Part shown: positions 15,999-24,593 of the stretch, one piece after another | Layout of the letters: every line of letters begins with the position of its first letter | Numbering within the stretch: position 1 is the first letter of the stretch | Assembly (NCBI RefSeq): GCF_019904175.1 | Contig: NZ_CP061913.1 | Location: 8,742,001-8,806,000 of the forward strand | Origin: Dactylosporangium vinaceum | GTDB lineage: Bacteria; Actinomycetota; Actinomycetes; Mycobacteriales; Micromonosporaceae | DNA: 64,000 bases | Direction: 5' to 3' | Translations under genes and position numbers: made by a program | Notes under the pieces: generated by a model | Database searches by the model: none | Told to the model about the DNA's origin: nothing | The model's input: the letters and a program-made list of their open reading frames with translations, nothing else

Positions 15999-16577
15999 TC
16001 ACTGCGGCGCCACCGCCCGGCCGGTCTCCGGGCAGATCCGGCCCGGGTGCAGTCCCCGGCCGCGCAGGTCGGCCAGGATCCGCGGGACGGCGGCGATCGC
16101 CGCCGGGGACGTCTCGTGCAGCAGCAGGACCTGCCCGTCCGTCAGCCGGGCCGCCGACGCCACGATCTCGTCGGTGGTGGCACCGGCCCAGTCGCGGGAG
16201 TCGACGTCCCACAGGACCTCGGTCAGGCCCAGCCGGGCCGCGGCGGCGCGGACGGCCGGACCGGTCGCGCCGTAGGGCGGGCGGAACAGCCGCGGCACCG
16301 TTCCGGCGAGCTTGCGCAGCAGCGCCTGGGTGCGGCGCAGTTCCGCGCCGGCCCGGGGCGGCGTCAGGGTGGTCAGGTCCGGATGGGTCCAGGTGTGGTT
16401 GCCGATCCACAGCCCGGCGCGGCCGGCCGAACGCAGCAGGCGCGGGTAGGTGCGGGCGTTGCGGCCGATGGTGAACAGGGTCGCCCGCGCGTGCTCGCGG
16501 CGCAGGGTCTGCACCAGCGCGGCGGTGTGTCGCGGGTCGGGGCCGTCGTCGAACGTGAGCGCCACGTAGCCGGTCAC
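15999..16577 (-). CDS. Polysaccharide deacetylase (NodB homology domain)
   Basis: 192 residues, almost exactly one NodB domain. TFDDGP near residue 8 provides the catalytic Asp and metal Asp, and NHTWTHP near 60 the two His ligands; RPPYG and the LLLHE end are also present. Family members remove acetyl groups from chitin, peptidoglycan or related glycans with a metal ion. No signal peptide is seen with this GTG start, which is unusual for a cell-wall enzyme. The start is supported by GAGGTGGG upstream and by a 4-nt overlap with a small ORF that precedes it. Confidence 0.85.
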   Translation of the reverse strand: MTGYVALTFDDGPDPRHTAALVQTLRREHARATLFTIGRNARTYPRLLRSAGRAGLWIGNHTWTHPDLTTLTPPRAGAELRRTQALLRKLAGTVPRLFRPPYGATGPAVRAAAARLGLTEVLWDVDSRDWAGATTDEIVASAARLTDGQVLLLHETSPAAIAAVPRILADLRGRGLHPGRICPETGRAVAPQ

Positions 16578-16690
16578 CGGCCCACCTCGGGACGAATTTC
16601 CGGCGAGTCCCGCTGGGCCGCGCTCGCGCTGGTCGGGGGCGCGCAGCGCAGTCGCCGGCCGGGCCGGAGGTAGTGCCGTCTGGGTGCCAT
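16574..16690 (-). CDS. Small ORF coupled to the deacetylase
   Basis: 38 codons from ATG 16690 with AGGGG 6-7 nt upstream; it ends in TGA overlapping the deacetylase GTG (GTGA). The product is Arg-rich and basic (begins MAPRRHYLRPGRR) with no recognised family. It may be a leader peptide that couples translation, or a chance frame. The alternative is a longer deacetylase with an upstream frameshift. Confidence 0.35.
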   Translation of the reverse strand: MAPRRHYLRPGRRLRCAPPTSASAAQRDSPEIRPEVGR

Positions 16691-16707
16691 GACCGCCCCT
16701 GGGTTTC

Positions 16708-16738
16708 GAAACATTCGGCCCATTACCGGAAATGTTTC
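16708..16738. promoter_or_regulatory. Spaced inverted repeat GAAACATT / AATGTTTC
   Basis: Perfect 8-bp arms separated by 15 nt in the 266-bp region between the deacetylase and the LacI gene. LacI-family operators often contain GAAA/TTTC ends, so it could be bound by the neighbouring LacI protein. The rest of this region shows nothing else clear. Confidence 0.35.
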
Positions 16739-16843
16739 CTCACGGTACGACCGCCGCCGACGCTCGTCAATGGCCGGGCGGCGCCGGGATCGGAGCCCGC
16801 CGATGGTCACGGGTACCGATCGGCGCGGGCCTATGATTCGGTC

Positions 16844-17923
16844 ATGACCGATGCGAATGCCCAGGGAAAGGCCCTGGGCCAGCCCGAAGGTACGCCGGGC
16901 AAGGGGGTCCGGCGGCCCCGCGGTTCGGTGACCGTGGCGGCCATCGCGCGGCTGGCGGGAGTGTCGCCGCCGACGGTCTCGAAAGTTTTGAACGGTCGTT
17001 CGGGCATCGCCGTCGACACCCGGGAGCGGGTCGAGGCGCTGCTGCGCGAGCACGGGTACCGCCGCACCGACGCCACCAGCGCGATGCCGATCGTCGAGGT
17101 CGCGTTCTCCGGGCTGGACAGCCACCTGGCCGTCGAGATCATGCGCGGGGTCGAGGGGGTCGTGCGCGACCGCGGGCTGACCGTCGGCTTCACCGACCTG
17201 CAGGGGCGGGCGCCGCGCGCCGGCCGGCGGACCGCCGACCTGCTGCTGTCCCGCCGGCCGACCGGGGTCATCGCCGTGCACTCGGCCTACCGGGGGCAGT
17301 ACTACCAGCAGCTCACGGCCAGCGGCGTGCCGCTGGTGGTGCTCGACCCGACAGGCGAGCCGGTGCACGACACGCCCTCGGTCGGGACCACGAACTGGAG
17401 CGGCGGGATCGCGGCCGCCCGCCACCTGATCGACCTGGGCCACCGGCGCATCGGCGTCATCACCGGGCCCGCGCAGTTCATGTGCTCGCGGGCCCGGCTC
17501 GAGGCGGCCCGGGCCGCGCTCGAAACGGCGGGGCTGCCGCTGGACCCGGCTCTGGTGCGCAGCGGGCTGTTCGAGTTCGCCGACGGTGCGCAGCTCGGCG
17601 GGGAGCTGCTCGCCGGGCCCGACCGGCCGACGGCGATCCTGTGCGGCGACGACCTGCAGGCGCTCGGCGTCTACGAGGCGGCCCGCCGGGCGGGGCTGCG
17701 GGTGCCGGAGGACCTGAGCGTCGTCGGGTTCGACGACGTCGAGGTGGCGCGCTGGTGCGGGCCGCCCTTGACAACGGTGCGCCAGCCGTTCGCCGGGATG
17801 GGGCGGGCCGCGGCCGAGATGGTGTTGCAGCTGGCCACCGGGCAGCCGGTGGAGCCGTCGCGGGTCGAGCTGGCCACGTCCCTCGTCATCCGGGAAAGCA
17901 CCGCGCCGCCGCCGCGGCGGTGA
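16844..17923 (+). CDS. LacI-family transcriptional regulator
   Basis: 359 residues. The HTH contains VTVAAIARLAGVSPPTVSKVLNG, the classic LacI helix-turn-helix plus hinge (about 28-80). It is followed by a periplasmic-binding-like sugar sensor (about 90-350) with VVGFDDVEVARWC near residue 290. It probably controls a carbohydrate gene set; none is directly downstream. The start is the ATG preceding an unusual 25-residue polar extension before the HTH. Confidence 0.9.
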   Translation: MTDANAQGKALGQPEGTPGKGVRRPRGSVTVAAIARLAGVSPPTVSKVLNGRSGIAVDTRERVEALLREHGYRRTDATSAMPIVEVAFSGLDSHLAVEIMRGVEGVVRDRGLTVGFTDLQGRAPRAGRRTADLLLSRRPTGVIAVHSAYRGQYYQQLTASGVPLVVLDPTGEPVHDTPSVGTTNWSGGIAAARHLIDLGHRRIGVITGPAQFMCSRARLEAARAALETAGLPLDPALVRSGLFEFADGAQLGGELLAGPDRPTAILCGDDLQALGVYEAARRAGLRVPEDLSVVGFDDVEVARWCGPPLTTVRQPFAGMGRAAAEMVLQLATGQPVEPSRVELATSLVIRESTAPPPRR

Positions 17924-17942
17924 AACTTCCACCGAAAGGTTG

Positions 17943-17956
17943 CCGGAACGTTCCGG
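17943..17956. promoter_or_regulatory. 14-bp palindrome before a TetR gene
   Basis: CCGGAACGTTCCGG is perfectly palindromic, 20 bp after the LacI stop and 80 bp before the TetR start. It is a possible operator for either regulator. Confidence 0.4.
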
Positions 17957-18035
17957 AAAGTGCCTGGCGATTGTCGAGTCGGATCTTCGGGTACGGTGTC
18001 CGCATTCCGGGGCAAGGCGACTTGGAGGTGAGCGG

Positions 18036-18656
18036 GTGGCCGAAAGGCCGTCCGGGCGCGGCGAAACTTACGGGGGGCAGACCCGTGAGCAACGAGCCGC
18101 GGACCGGCGCGAACGGCTGGTGGCGGCGGCGGTGCAACTGTTTGCGGCACGGGAGTACGACGACGTGACCGTCGCCGACGTGTGCAGTCTGGCCCGCGTC
18201 TCCAAACGGTACTTCTACGACCACTTCACCGACCGCGAGGCGCTCGTCCTCGTGCTGCACCGCGAGGTCAACGGCTGGCTCCTGACGCAGATCGCCGCGT
18301 CCGCGCCCCGCCGCGCGGACAGTCTCGACGGGGCGCTGCGCCCGATGCTGGCGACGCTCGTGCGCCTGCTGGCCGAGCATCCGCAGCGGGCCCGGATCAT
18401 CTACATCAACGCGCCGCGCATGGAGCTGCGCCGGCGCGGGGTGCTGCGCGAGGAGGCCGACCTCTTCGGCCGGCTCCTGGCTCCGCTGGCACCGGCGCTG
18501 CGGGCGGACGTGGTGCGGTACAAGCGAACGATCCTGGCGCTGATCGCCGGCATCAGCGAGGTCCTCATCGACTGGGTCTGGCACGACATGCAGGACCCCG
18601 CCGATCCGCTCGTCGATCACCTGACGGGCCTGTGCGTGTCGATCCTGCGCAGCTGA
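18036..18656 (+). CDS. TetR-family transcriptional regulator
   Basis: 206 residues. The HTH is at about 25-70 with VTVADVCSLARVSKRYFYDHF. The C-terminal domain is of unknown ligand. GTG at 18036 is chosen because a strong GGAGGTG lies about 7 nt upstream. It is followed after 76 bp by another TetR gene, so a regulated partner is not evident. Confidence 0.88.
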   Translation: MAERPSGRGETYGGQTREQRAADRRERLVAAAVQLFAAREYDDVTVADVCSLARVSKRYFYDHFTDREALVLVLHREVNGWLLTQIAASAPRRADSLDGALRPMLATLVRLLAEHPQRARIIYINAPRMELRRRGVLREEADLFGRLLAPLAPALRADVVRYKRTILALIAGISEVLIDWVWHDMQDPADPLVDHLTGLCVSILRS

Positions 18657-18732
18657 CGGCCGGCGACCGCCAATCCGGCCTCGACAAGTCAACGACCGTT
18701 TACAAGCGTCGGCGGGCAGGTACGGTGATCGG

Positions 18733-19317
18733 ATGACCGCCACACCGGCCCGCCGGAGGGACGCCGCCAAGACCCGCGCGCTGCTGCTGCAGACCGCGCG
18801 CCGCCGGTTCGCGCAGCACGGGTACAGCACCACCACCCTGCGCGACATCGCCGACGAGGCCGGCGTGAACGTGGCGCTCATCGCCAGGTACTTCGAGTCG
18901 AAGGAGGGCCTGTTCGAGGCCTGCCTGACCGCCGCGGTCGACGAGATCAAGCGGGAGACCGGGGACGTGCCGCTGTCCGAGATCCACCTCATCATCGCCG
19001 ACCAGGCGTCCCGGATCGGCTCGCAGGACCCGCCCAGCCAGCTGATGCTGCTGCTGCGCTCCTCCGGCGACGAGCGCGCCGACGAGATCCGCCGCGGCGT
19101 CCTGCGCACCTCGGCCGAGCGCCTCGCCGCCGCGGCCGGCCACCGGCCCGGCGACGACGAGACCCTGCTGCGGGCCCAGATGGTGCTCGCCGCGTCGCTG
19201 GGCATCGTCCTGCTGCGGTCCGTCGGGGCCATGGAGCCGCTGCAGTCGGCCGGCCGCGACGACCTCGCCGGCCCGCTGCGGGACCTGATCGCCGCGCTGC
19301 TGCCGGCGCGCCCGTAG
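18733..19317 (+). CDS. TetR-family transcriptional regulator
   Basis: 194 residues. The HTH is at about 12-58, with TTTLRDIADEAGVNVALIARYF, followed by a TetR C-terminal domain with a run of helices. It precedes the DoxX gene by 124 bp on the same strand and could control it. An imperfect repeat with ACAAGTCAACGA and TTTACAAGC lies just upstream of the start. Confidence 0.88.
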   Translation: MTATPARRRDAAKTRALLLQTARRRFAQHGYSTTTLRDIADEAGVNVALIARYFESKEGLFEACLTAAVDEIKRETGDVPLSEIHLIIADQASRIGSQDPPSQLMLLLRSSGDERADEIRRGVLRTSAERLAAAAGHRPGDDETLLRAQMVLAASLGIVLLRSVGAMEPLQSAGRDDLAGPLRDLIAALLPARP

Positions 19318-19440
19318 GTCCCGGATCGACAGGGGCCGAACGTCCCGCACAGTGGGTCGCTTCGGCACCGGCGCTCACCCCGGCCGCGGCGCGAAGCTAT
19401 TGGCACAGACAGCGAGCACGGCACCGGGAGGCCGAGAACC

Positions 19441-20028
19441 ATGAGCACCCACACCAACCACGCAGCAGCCAGCCACCTCGAGCGGGTCGAGGCACCGGGA
19501 CACATGCTCACCAAGGCGGCGGCGCGGGCCCTCGCGGTGCTGCGGTACGCCACCGGGTTCGTCTTCCTCTGGGCGTTCGCCGACAAGCTGTTCGGCCTCG
19601 GCTACTCGACCCCGTCGGCGCGGGCCTGGATCAACGGCGGCTCGCCGACCAAGGGCTTCCTCGCCTCGGTCGACGTCGGCCCGCTGCAGGGCTTCTTCCA
19701 CACCATCGCCGGCACCTGGTATGCGAACTGGTTCTTCATGCTCGGCCTGCTCGGCATCGGCATCGCCCTGCTCGCCGGCGTCGGCACCCGCATCGCCGCC
19801 GCGTCGGGCGCCCTGATGATGGCCTTCATGTGGCTCGCCGAGTTCCCGATCGCGCAGCACACCGCGGCCGGCGCCCCCAGCGGCTCGACCAACCCGCTCA
19901 CCGACTACCACGTGGTCTACGCGATCGCGCTCGTGGTCATCGCCCTGACCTACGCCGGGCAGACCTGGGGCCTCGGCAAGCTGTGGGCCAAGCTGCCCTT
20001 CGTCCAGCGCAACCGCTGGCTCATCTGA
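19441..20028 (+). CDS. DoxX-family membrane protein
   Basis: 195 residues with about four transmembrane helices, matching DoxX/DoxD-like proteins, which include the small subunit of thiosulfate:quinone oxidoreductase and redox-linked membrane proteins. The conserved start of the fold RALAVLRYATGFVFLWAFADK is near residues 30-50. GGGAGG precedes the ATG. A bidirectional terminator follows directly. Physiological role cannot be read from the sequence. Confidence 0.83.
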   Translation: MSTHTNHAAASHLERVEAPGHMLTKAAARALAVLRYATGFVFLWAFADKLFGLGYSTPSARAWINGGSPTKGFLASVDVGPLQGFFHTIAGTWYANWFFMLGLLGIGIALLAGVGTRIAAASGALMMAFMWLAEFPIAQHTAAGAPSGSTNPLTDYHVVYAIALVVIALTYAGQTWGLGKLWAKLPFVQRNRWLI

Positions 20029-20044
20029 CCACTGCTCTCCCCCC

Positions 20045-20087
20045 ATCGGCGGCCGGCTCCCATGCACCACGGGAGCCGGCCGCCGAT
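20045..20087. terminator. Bidirectional terminator, 17-bp hairpin
   Basis: Perfect 17-bp arms (20045-20061 and 20071-20087) around a 9-nt loop, between the convergent DoxX and aldo/keto reductase genes. Very stable GC-rich stem. Confidence 0.85.
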
Positions 20088-20100
20088 CTTCTGCTGCACG

Positions 20101-21135
20101 CTAGCGGCGGCGGGCGGTGGCGGCGAGCGCCGGCGTGCCGTACTCCCACATGTTGTCGGCGATGTCGACCGTCGCGGCGGGCGGGACGATCGCGTCGATC
20201 CGGTCGAGGACATCCGCGGACAGCTGCACGCCATCGGCGGCGAGGTACCCCTCCAGGTGCTCCATGGTCCGCGGGCCGATGATGGCCGACGTCACCGCCG
20301 GGTGCCGGACCACGAACGCGACGGCCAGCTGCACAAGTGTCAGCCCGGCCTCGTCGGCGAGCGCGCCGAGCGCCTCGACGGCGGCGAGCTTCGCGGCGTT
20401 GGCGGTGGCCCCGGCGTCGTACTTCCCGGCGCTGCGCCGGCGGGCGGCCGAGCCGGGGCCGGCGCCGGCACCGCCCGCGCGGTACCGGCCGGAGAGCCAC
20501 CCGCCGGCCAGGGGGCTGTACGCGAGCACGCCGAGCCCGTGGCGGCGGCAGGCCGGGAGCAGGTCGTACTCGATCGCCCGGGTCAGCAGGTTGTACGGCG
20601 GCTGCTCGGTCCGGAAGCGGGCGTGGCCGCGCCGGTCGGCGACCCACTGCGCCTCGACGATCTCCGACGCGGGGACCTTCGACGCGCCGAACGCCCGGAT
20701 CTTGCCCGCGCGCACCAGGTCAGTGAGGGTGCCGAGCACCTCGTCGACGTCCGTGGCCGGGTCGGGGACGCCTACCTGGTAGAGGTCGACGTGGTCGGTG
20801 CGCAGCCGGCGCAGCGAGGCGTCGAGGGACTCGATGATCCAGCGGCGGGACGCGCCGCGGTGGTTGGGGTCGTCGCTCATCGGCACCCCGAACCGGGTGG
20901 CGAGCACGACGGTGTCCCGCCGGCCGCCGGCCAGCGCCGCGCCGATGATCTCCTCGGACTGCCCCGCCGAGTAGCCGTCGGCGGTGTCGATGCAGTTGAT
21001 CCCGGCGTCGAGGGCCCGGCGGACGATCCGCACGGCGTCGTCGTGATCGGCGTTGCCGAACGCGCCGAACATCATGCCGCCGAGGCAGAGCTGGCTGACG
21101 TTCATGCCGGTGCGGCCCAGCGGTCGATACTCCAC
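20101..21135 (-). CDS. Aldo/keto reductase-like protein lacking two catalytic residues
   Basis: 344 residues with the AKR barrel pattern. The Asp50 and Tyr55 of the catalytic tetrad are present (CIDTADGYSAG). The usual Lys is Arg81 (VVLATRFG) and the usual His is Gly122 (DLYQVGVPD), both confirmed in the codons (CGG and GGC). It may be a non-reducing member or a regulator-like paralogue. The GTG start lies 17 bp from a TetR operator, and the gene is divergent from that TetR gene, so it is probably repressed by it. Confidence 0.83.
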   Translation of the reverse strand: MEYRPLGRTGMNVSQLCLGGMMFGAFGNADHDDAVRIVRRALDAGINCIDTADGYSAGQSEEIIGAALAGGRRDTVVLATRFGVPMSDDPNHRGASRRWIIESLDASLRRLRTDHVDLYQVGVPDPATDVDEVLGTLTDLVRAGKIRAFGASKVPASEIVEAQWVADRRGHARFRTEQPPYNLLTRAIEYDLLPACRRHGLGVLAYSPLAGGWLSGRYRAGGAGAGPGSAARRRSAGKYDAGATANAAKLAAVEALGALADEAGLTLVQLAVAFVVRHPAVTSAIIGPRTMEHLEGYLAADGVQLSADVLDRIDAIVPPAATVDIADNMWEYGTPALAATARRR

Positions 21136-21151
21136 GGTGCTCCCCTATCAT

Positions 21152-21211
21152 GTGGACAGCCTGTCCACTTGCCCGTACACCGTAGCCACGAAGTGGATAG
21201 CCTGTCCACTT
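21152..21211. promoter_or_regulatory. Two TetR operators in a divergent promoter
   Basis: GTGGACAGCCTGTCCAC (21152-21168, 7-bp perfect arms) and AAGTGGATAGCCTGTCCACTT (21191-21211, one mismatch) are two copies of the same palindrome about 40 bp apart. They lie between the aldo/keto reductase and TetR starts. Confidence 0.8.
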
Positions 21212-21235
21212 GTTCGTACTGCCCGGGAGTCCGCC

Positions 21236-21811
21236 GTGCCGCAGCCACCCCCCGCCGCCCGGCGCCCCGACGCCGAGCGCAACCGCGCCAAGATCCTGGC
21301 GGCCGCCCGCGCCGCGTTCGCCGACGCGCGGCTCGACGTCTCGATGGCCGAGGTCTCCCGCCGCGCCGGCGTCGGCATGGCCACCCTCTACCGCAACTTC
21401 CCCGGCAAGCGGGAGCTGCTGGAGGCGCTCTACAACGAGGAGACCGACTCGGTCTGCGCCGCCGCGGCCACCGTGCCCGGCGCCACCCCGGGCGAGCGGT
21501 TGCGGGCCTGGCTCGACGAGTTCTTCACGTTCTTCAGCAACAAGCGGCACATCGCGGCCTCGCTGCTCGAGCACACCGACCGGGCCGACCCGCTGTTCAC
21601 CGGCAACCGCGCCCGGGTCACCGCCGCCGGCGCGCCGTTGCTGGCCGCCGCCCAGCACAGCGGCGAGATCCGCCGGGACCTCTCGATCGACCAGATCCTG
21701 GACCTGGTGCACGCCATCGCCGCGATCCAGGCCGACACCGCCTACGTCACGCCGATTCTGCGGGCCGCCCTGCGCGGTCTGGAATCGCGGGAGGAGCCGA
21801 CCAACCGATGA
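21236..21811 (+). CDS. TetR-family regulator
   Basis: 191 residues. The HTH lies at about 15-60, with MAEVSRRAGVGMATLYRNFP, followed by a TetR C-terminal domain. GTG 21236 is chosen as it follows the second operator and precedes the HTH by about 12 residues. It likely represses itself and the divergent aldo/keto reductase via the GTGGACA/TGTCCAC sites. 45 bp upstream of the sigma factor gene, so some readthrough is possible. Confidence 0.88.
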   Translation: MPQPPPAARRPDAERNRAKILAAARAAFADARLDVSMAEVSRRAGVGMATLYRNFPGKRELLEALYNEETDSVCAAAATVPGATPGERLRAWLDEFFTFFSNKRHIAASLLEHTDRADPLFTGNRARVTAAGAPLLAAAQHSGEIRRDLSIDQILDLVHAIAAIQADTAYVTPILRAALRGLESREEPTNR

Positions 21812-21856
21812 CACCGTCCGCTCGTCTGTCGGGTGTCAGGGATGGAAGGAGACGAT

Positions 21857-22363
21857 GTGACGAACGAACGGGACGAGCAGTTCCGGCGCTACGTCCGGGA
21901 GCGAAGAGCCGAGCTGGTGCGCACAGCCCGGCTGCTCACTGCCGGTGACCATCACCTCGCCGAGGATCTGGTGCAGGCCACGCTGACGAAGCTGTACGTC
22001 AAGTGGCCCAGGTACCGCCGGGCGAGCAATCCGGGCGGCTACGTGTACCGCATCATGGTCAACACGCTGACCGACGAGCGGCGGCGGCCGGCCGCCCAGC
22101 GCGAGCGACCGGCGGCCGTGCTGCCGGACCTGGCGCAGGCCGAGCCGGACGTCGACCGCGAATCGGTCGACGAGCTCATCGCCGCGCTGCGGGGCCTCCC
22201 GCCGCGCATGCGGGCGGTGGTGGTGTTCCGGTACTTCCACGACCTGGACGTTGCCGCGACGGCGACCGCCCTGGGCTGCAGCCAGGGCACCGTGAAGAGC
22301 CAGACGGCCCGCGCGCTGGAGCTGCTGCGCGTGTCGCTCGTCCCGGTCGGCACCCGGCCCTGA
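21857..22363 (+). CDS. SigE-type ECF RNA polymerase sigma factor
   Basis: 168 residues. Sigma region 2 (about 10-80) has LAEDLVQATLTKLYVKW, and region 4 (about 110-160) has ATATALGCSQGTVKSQTARAL. It belongs to the actinobacterial SigE-family ECF group, which is usually followed by a membrane protein gene. GTG 21857 has AAGGAGA just upstream. Directs transcription to an alternative promoter set in response to an unknown signal; the next gene is probably its membrane partner. Confidence 0.9.
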   Translation: MTNERDEQFRRYVRERRAELVRTARLLTAGDHHLAEDLVQATLTKLYVKWPRYRRASNPGGYVYRIMVNTLTDERRRPAAQRERPAAVLPDLAQAEPDVDRESVDELIAALRGLPPRMRAVVVFRYFHDLDVAATATALGCSQGTVKSQTARALELLRVSLVPVGTRP

Positions 22364-22393
22364 CGCCACATCACCACGACACAAGGGGCACCT

Positions 22394-23032
22394 ATGGCAT
22401 TCGACCTGCACGACCGCCTCGAGCACCTGGCCGGTCCGGCCGCGGCACCCGGCCCGGACACCGTCGAGGCCGACCTGGCCCGCGCCCGCACGGCGCTGCG
22501 CCGCAACCGTTTCACCCGCATCGCCGGCGCGTCGGGCGTGGCCGCGCTCGTGCTCACCGCCGCACTCGTCGTGCCGGGGCTGCACGGCTCCGGACCGGCG
22601 GCGCCTCCGGCCGGGGGCGGGGCCGCGACGGTACACCTGGTGGCCTATGAAGGCACGCAGCCGGCGGGCTTCACGATCGACCAGGTCCCGCAGGGCTGGG
22701 AGGTCCAGGGCGTGGACCGCGACGGCCTGACCCTCGCCCCCGTGGGCATCGCCGACCGGGACCCGCACTCGTTCGAGGGCAAGATCACCATCCTGGCCGA
22801 GCGGAGCGTCCCGGACGGCGTCGGCAAGCAGTCGGTGACCGTCCAGGGCCGCCCGGCGGTGCTGGCGGTCATGAAGGGCGACACGAAGCCCTCGACGCTG
22901 TTCGTCAAGCAGGACAACGGGGTGTACCTCGTGATCCAGGTCTGGCCGACGCTCGGCTGGACCGGCACCGACATCGTCAGCTTCGGCAACGGCATCCACA
23001 TGGAGCCCGGCGCCCTGACGACCGCGGGCTGA
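22394..23032 (+). CDS. Membrane protein downstream of the ECF sigma factor (probable anti-sigma-type partner)
   Basis: 212 residues. The N-terminal 45 are cytosolic and charged, a single transmembrane helix follows (about 48-65), and the rest is an extracytoplasmic domain. No zinc-binding anti-sigma motif is seen. It starts 31 bp after the sigma gene, and this membrane-anchored layout after SigE-family sigma factors is common. It could be an anti-sigma factor or a sensor; specific function is not known. Confidence 0.65.
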   Translation: MAFDLHDRLEHLAGPAAAPGPDTVEADLARARTALRRNRFTRIAGASGVAALVLTAALVVPGLHGSGPAAPPAGGGAATVHLVAYEGTQPAGFTIDQVPQGWEVQGVDRDGLTLAPVGIADRDPHSFEGKITILAERSVPDGVGKQSVTVQGRPAVLAVMKGDTKPSTLFVKQDNGVYLVIQVWPTLGWTGTDIVSFGNGIHMEPGALTTAG

Positions 23033-23040
23033 GCGACACC

Positions 23041-23073
23041 GGCCGGCCCGGGCCCCGCGGACCCGGGCCGGCC
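23041..23073 (+). terminator. Terminator hairpin after the sigma operon
   Basis: Perfect 12-bp arms (GGCCGGCCCGGG / CCCGGGCCGGCC) around a 9-nt loop, 8 bp after the stop of the sigma-partner gene. Confidence 0.7.
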
Positions 23074-23147
23074 GTATAGCCAGCGTTACCCCGAAGACTC
23101 CCGCGCGCGCGGTGTCCCCGCGCCGCCGGTGCGGCCAGGCTGACAGC

Positions 23148-23867
23148 GTGCGCAGACTCATCGCCCTCACCGCGGCGCTCATCGCCGCGTTCGTGCTCGC
23201 CCCCGGGCCCGTCGCCGCCCTCGGGACCGACAGCGGGTTCGCCGACCATTCCCGGTTCACCGCGGCGCTGCGCGAGGCGTTCGCCGGCTACTGGCAGACC
23301 GGGCGGCGGGGGCCGCAGCTGGACCGGCTCGTCGAGTTCTGGCTGCGCTACCACGTCGTCAAGGGCGCCCTCGCCGCGCTGGTCCTGGCCGTGCTCGTCC
23401 CGCTCGGGCTCCGCCTCGCCCGTCACCGGGGAAAGGCCGCCCTCGCGGGTCTGGCCGCCGTGACCGGGCTCGGCCTGCTGGCGCTCGTGACGGTCGCGGC
23501 CAACGTGCAGGGCGCCCTGGTCCCGCTCTCGTCGCTGCTGCCGATGGTGATCGGGAGCGAGCCGCTCGCGGGCGCGCCGGAGCCGGCCGTGCTCGGCGCG
23601 CTCGTCGCCGACTTCGGCCGCTACCACGAGGTCATGGCCGTCATCGCCGCCGTGCTCGCCATCGTCCTCGTCACCGCTGCGATCCTGCTGTGGCGCCGCT
23701 TCGCGGCGACGGACGCGGCCGAGCGGCGGACACGCCGGCTGCTCGGCGCGCTCGGCACCGTCACCGCGCTCACCGCCCTCGCCGTCCTCCTCGTCGTGGT
23801 GGCCAACGCGACCACCGCGGCCGACCCGGGGCCGGCGCTGCGGGCGTTCTTCGACGGCGGCTGGTGA
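23148..23867 (+). CDS. Membrane protein of unknown function
   Basis: 239 residues. An N-terminal hydrophobic segment is followed by an Ala-rich signal-like stretch, then about four more transmembrane helices. It begins VRRLIALTAALIAAFVLAPG. No family is recognised. GTG 23148 is chosen because it starts the hydrophobic leader. Convergent with the KduD-type gene. Confidence 0.65.
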   Translation: MRRLIALTAALIAAFVLAPGPVAALGTDSGFADHSRFTAALREAFAGYWQTGRRGPQLDRLVEFWLRYHVVKGALAALVLAVLVPLGLRLARHRGKAALAGLAAVTGLGLLALVTVAANVQGALVPLSSLLPMVIGSEPLAGAPEPAVLGALVADFGRYHEVMAVIAAVLAIVLVTAAILLWRRFAATDAAERRTRRLLGALGTVTALTALAVLLVVVANATTAADPGPALRAFFDGGW

Positions 23868-23870
23868 CCC

Positions 23871-24593
23871 TCAGCGGCCCAGCCAGCCGCCGTCGACCGG
23901 CAGGACGGTGCCGTGCACGTAGCGGGCCGCGTCCGAGCAGAGGAAGACGAGCGCGCCGGCCAGGTCGTCCGGCGTGCCCCAGCGGCCCGCGGGGATCCGG
24001 TCCGAGATCGCGGCGAACCGGGCCGGGTCGGCGCGCAGCGGTGCGGTGTTGTCGGTCTCGATATAGCCGGGCGCGATGGCGTTGACGTTGACGCCGCGCC
24101 CGGCCCACTCGTTCGCCAGGGCCCGGGTCAGCCCGACGACGGCGTGCTTCGACGCGGCGTAGGACGCGACGCCCAGGCCGCCCTGGAACGACAGCATCGA
24201 CGCCACGTTCACGATGCGCCCGCCGCCGGCCGTCAGCATCCGGCGGCCCGCGGCCCGGCTCAGGTGAAACACCGCGTCGAGGTTGACGGTCAGGACCTCG
24301 TCCCAGTCGGCCGCGCTCATGCCGGCCGCCGGTGAGCGGCGGATGATGCCGGCGTTGTTCACCAGGATGTCGAGCCGGTCGAGCGACTCCACGGCGGCGG
24401 CGAGGGTGGCCGGCCCGGCCGTCGCCAGGTCGCACTCGATGAACCGGGCGGCACCGGGGGGCGCGGTCCGGCCCAGCCCGACCACGTCGGCGCCCGCCGC
24501 GGCGAGGGCTGTCGCGAAGCCCCGGCCGATCCCGCGGCTCGCCCCCGTGACGAGCGCGGTCCGGCCGTCCAGGCGGAAGGCGTCGAGGATCAT
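23871..24593 (-). CDS. KduD-like 2-deoxy-gluconate/keto-deoxy sugar dehydrogenase (SDR)
   Basis: 240 residues, short-chain dehydrogenase. The nucleotide motif TGASRGIG is at 16-23, and the catalytic triad is Ser132, Tyr145 and Lys149. The opening MILDAFRLDGRTALVTG and the length are typical of KduD, which reduces the keto-deoxy product derived from unsaturated uronates. Its ATG overlaps the stop of the GH88 gene (ATGA), which supports that assignment because GH88 releases the unsaturated uronate. Last gene of the operon. KduI is not present in the window. Confidence 0.82.
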   Translation of the reverse strand: MILDAFRLDGRTALVTGASRGIGRGFATALAAAGADVVGLGRTAPPGAARFIECDLATAGPATLAAAVESLDRLDILVNNAGIIRRSPAAGMSAADWDEVLTVNLDAVFHLSRAAGRRMLTAGGGRIVNVASMLSFQGGLGVASYAASKHAVVGLTRALANEWAGRGVNVNAIAPGYIETDNTAPLRADPARFAAISDRIPAGRWGTPDDLAGALVFLCSDAARYVHGTVLPVDGGWLGR

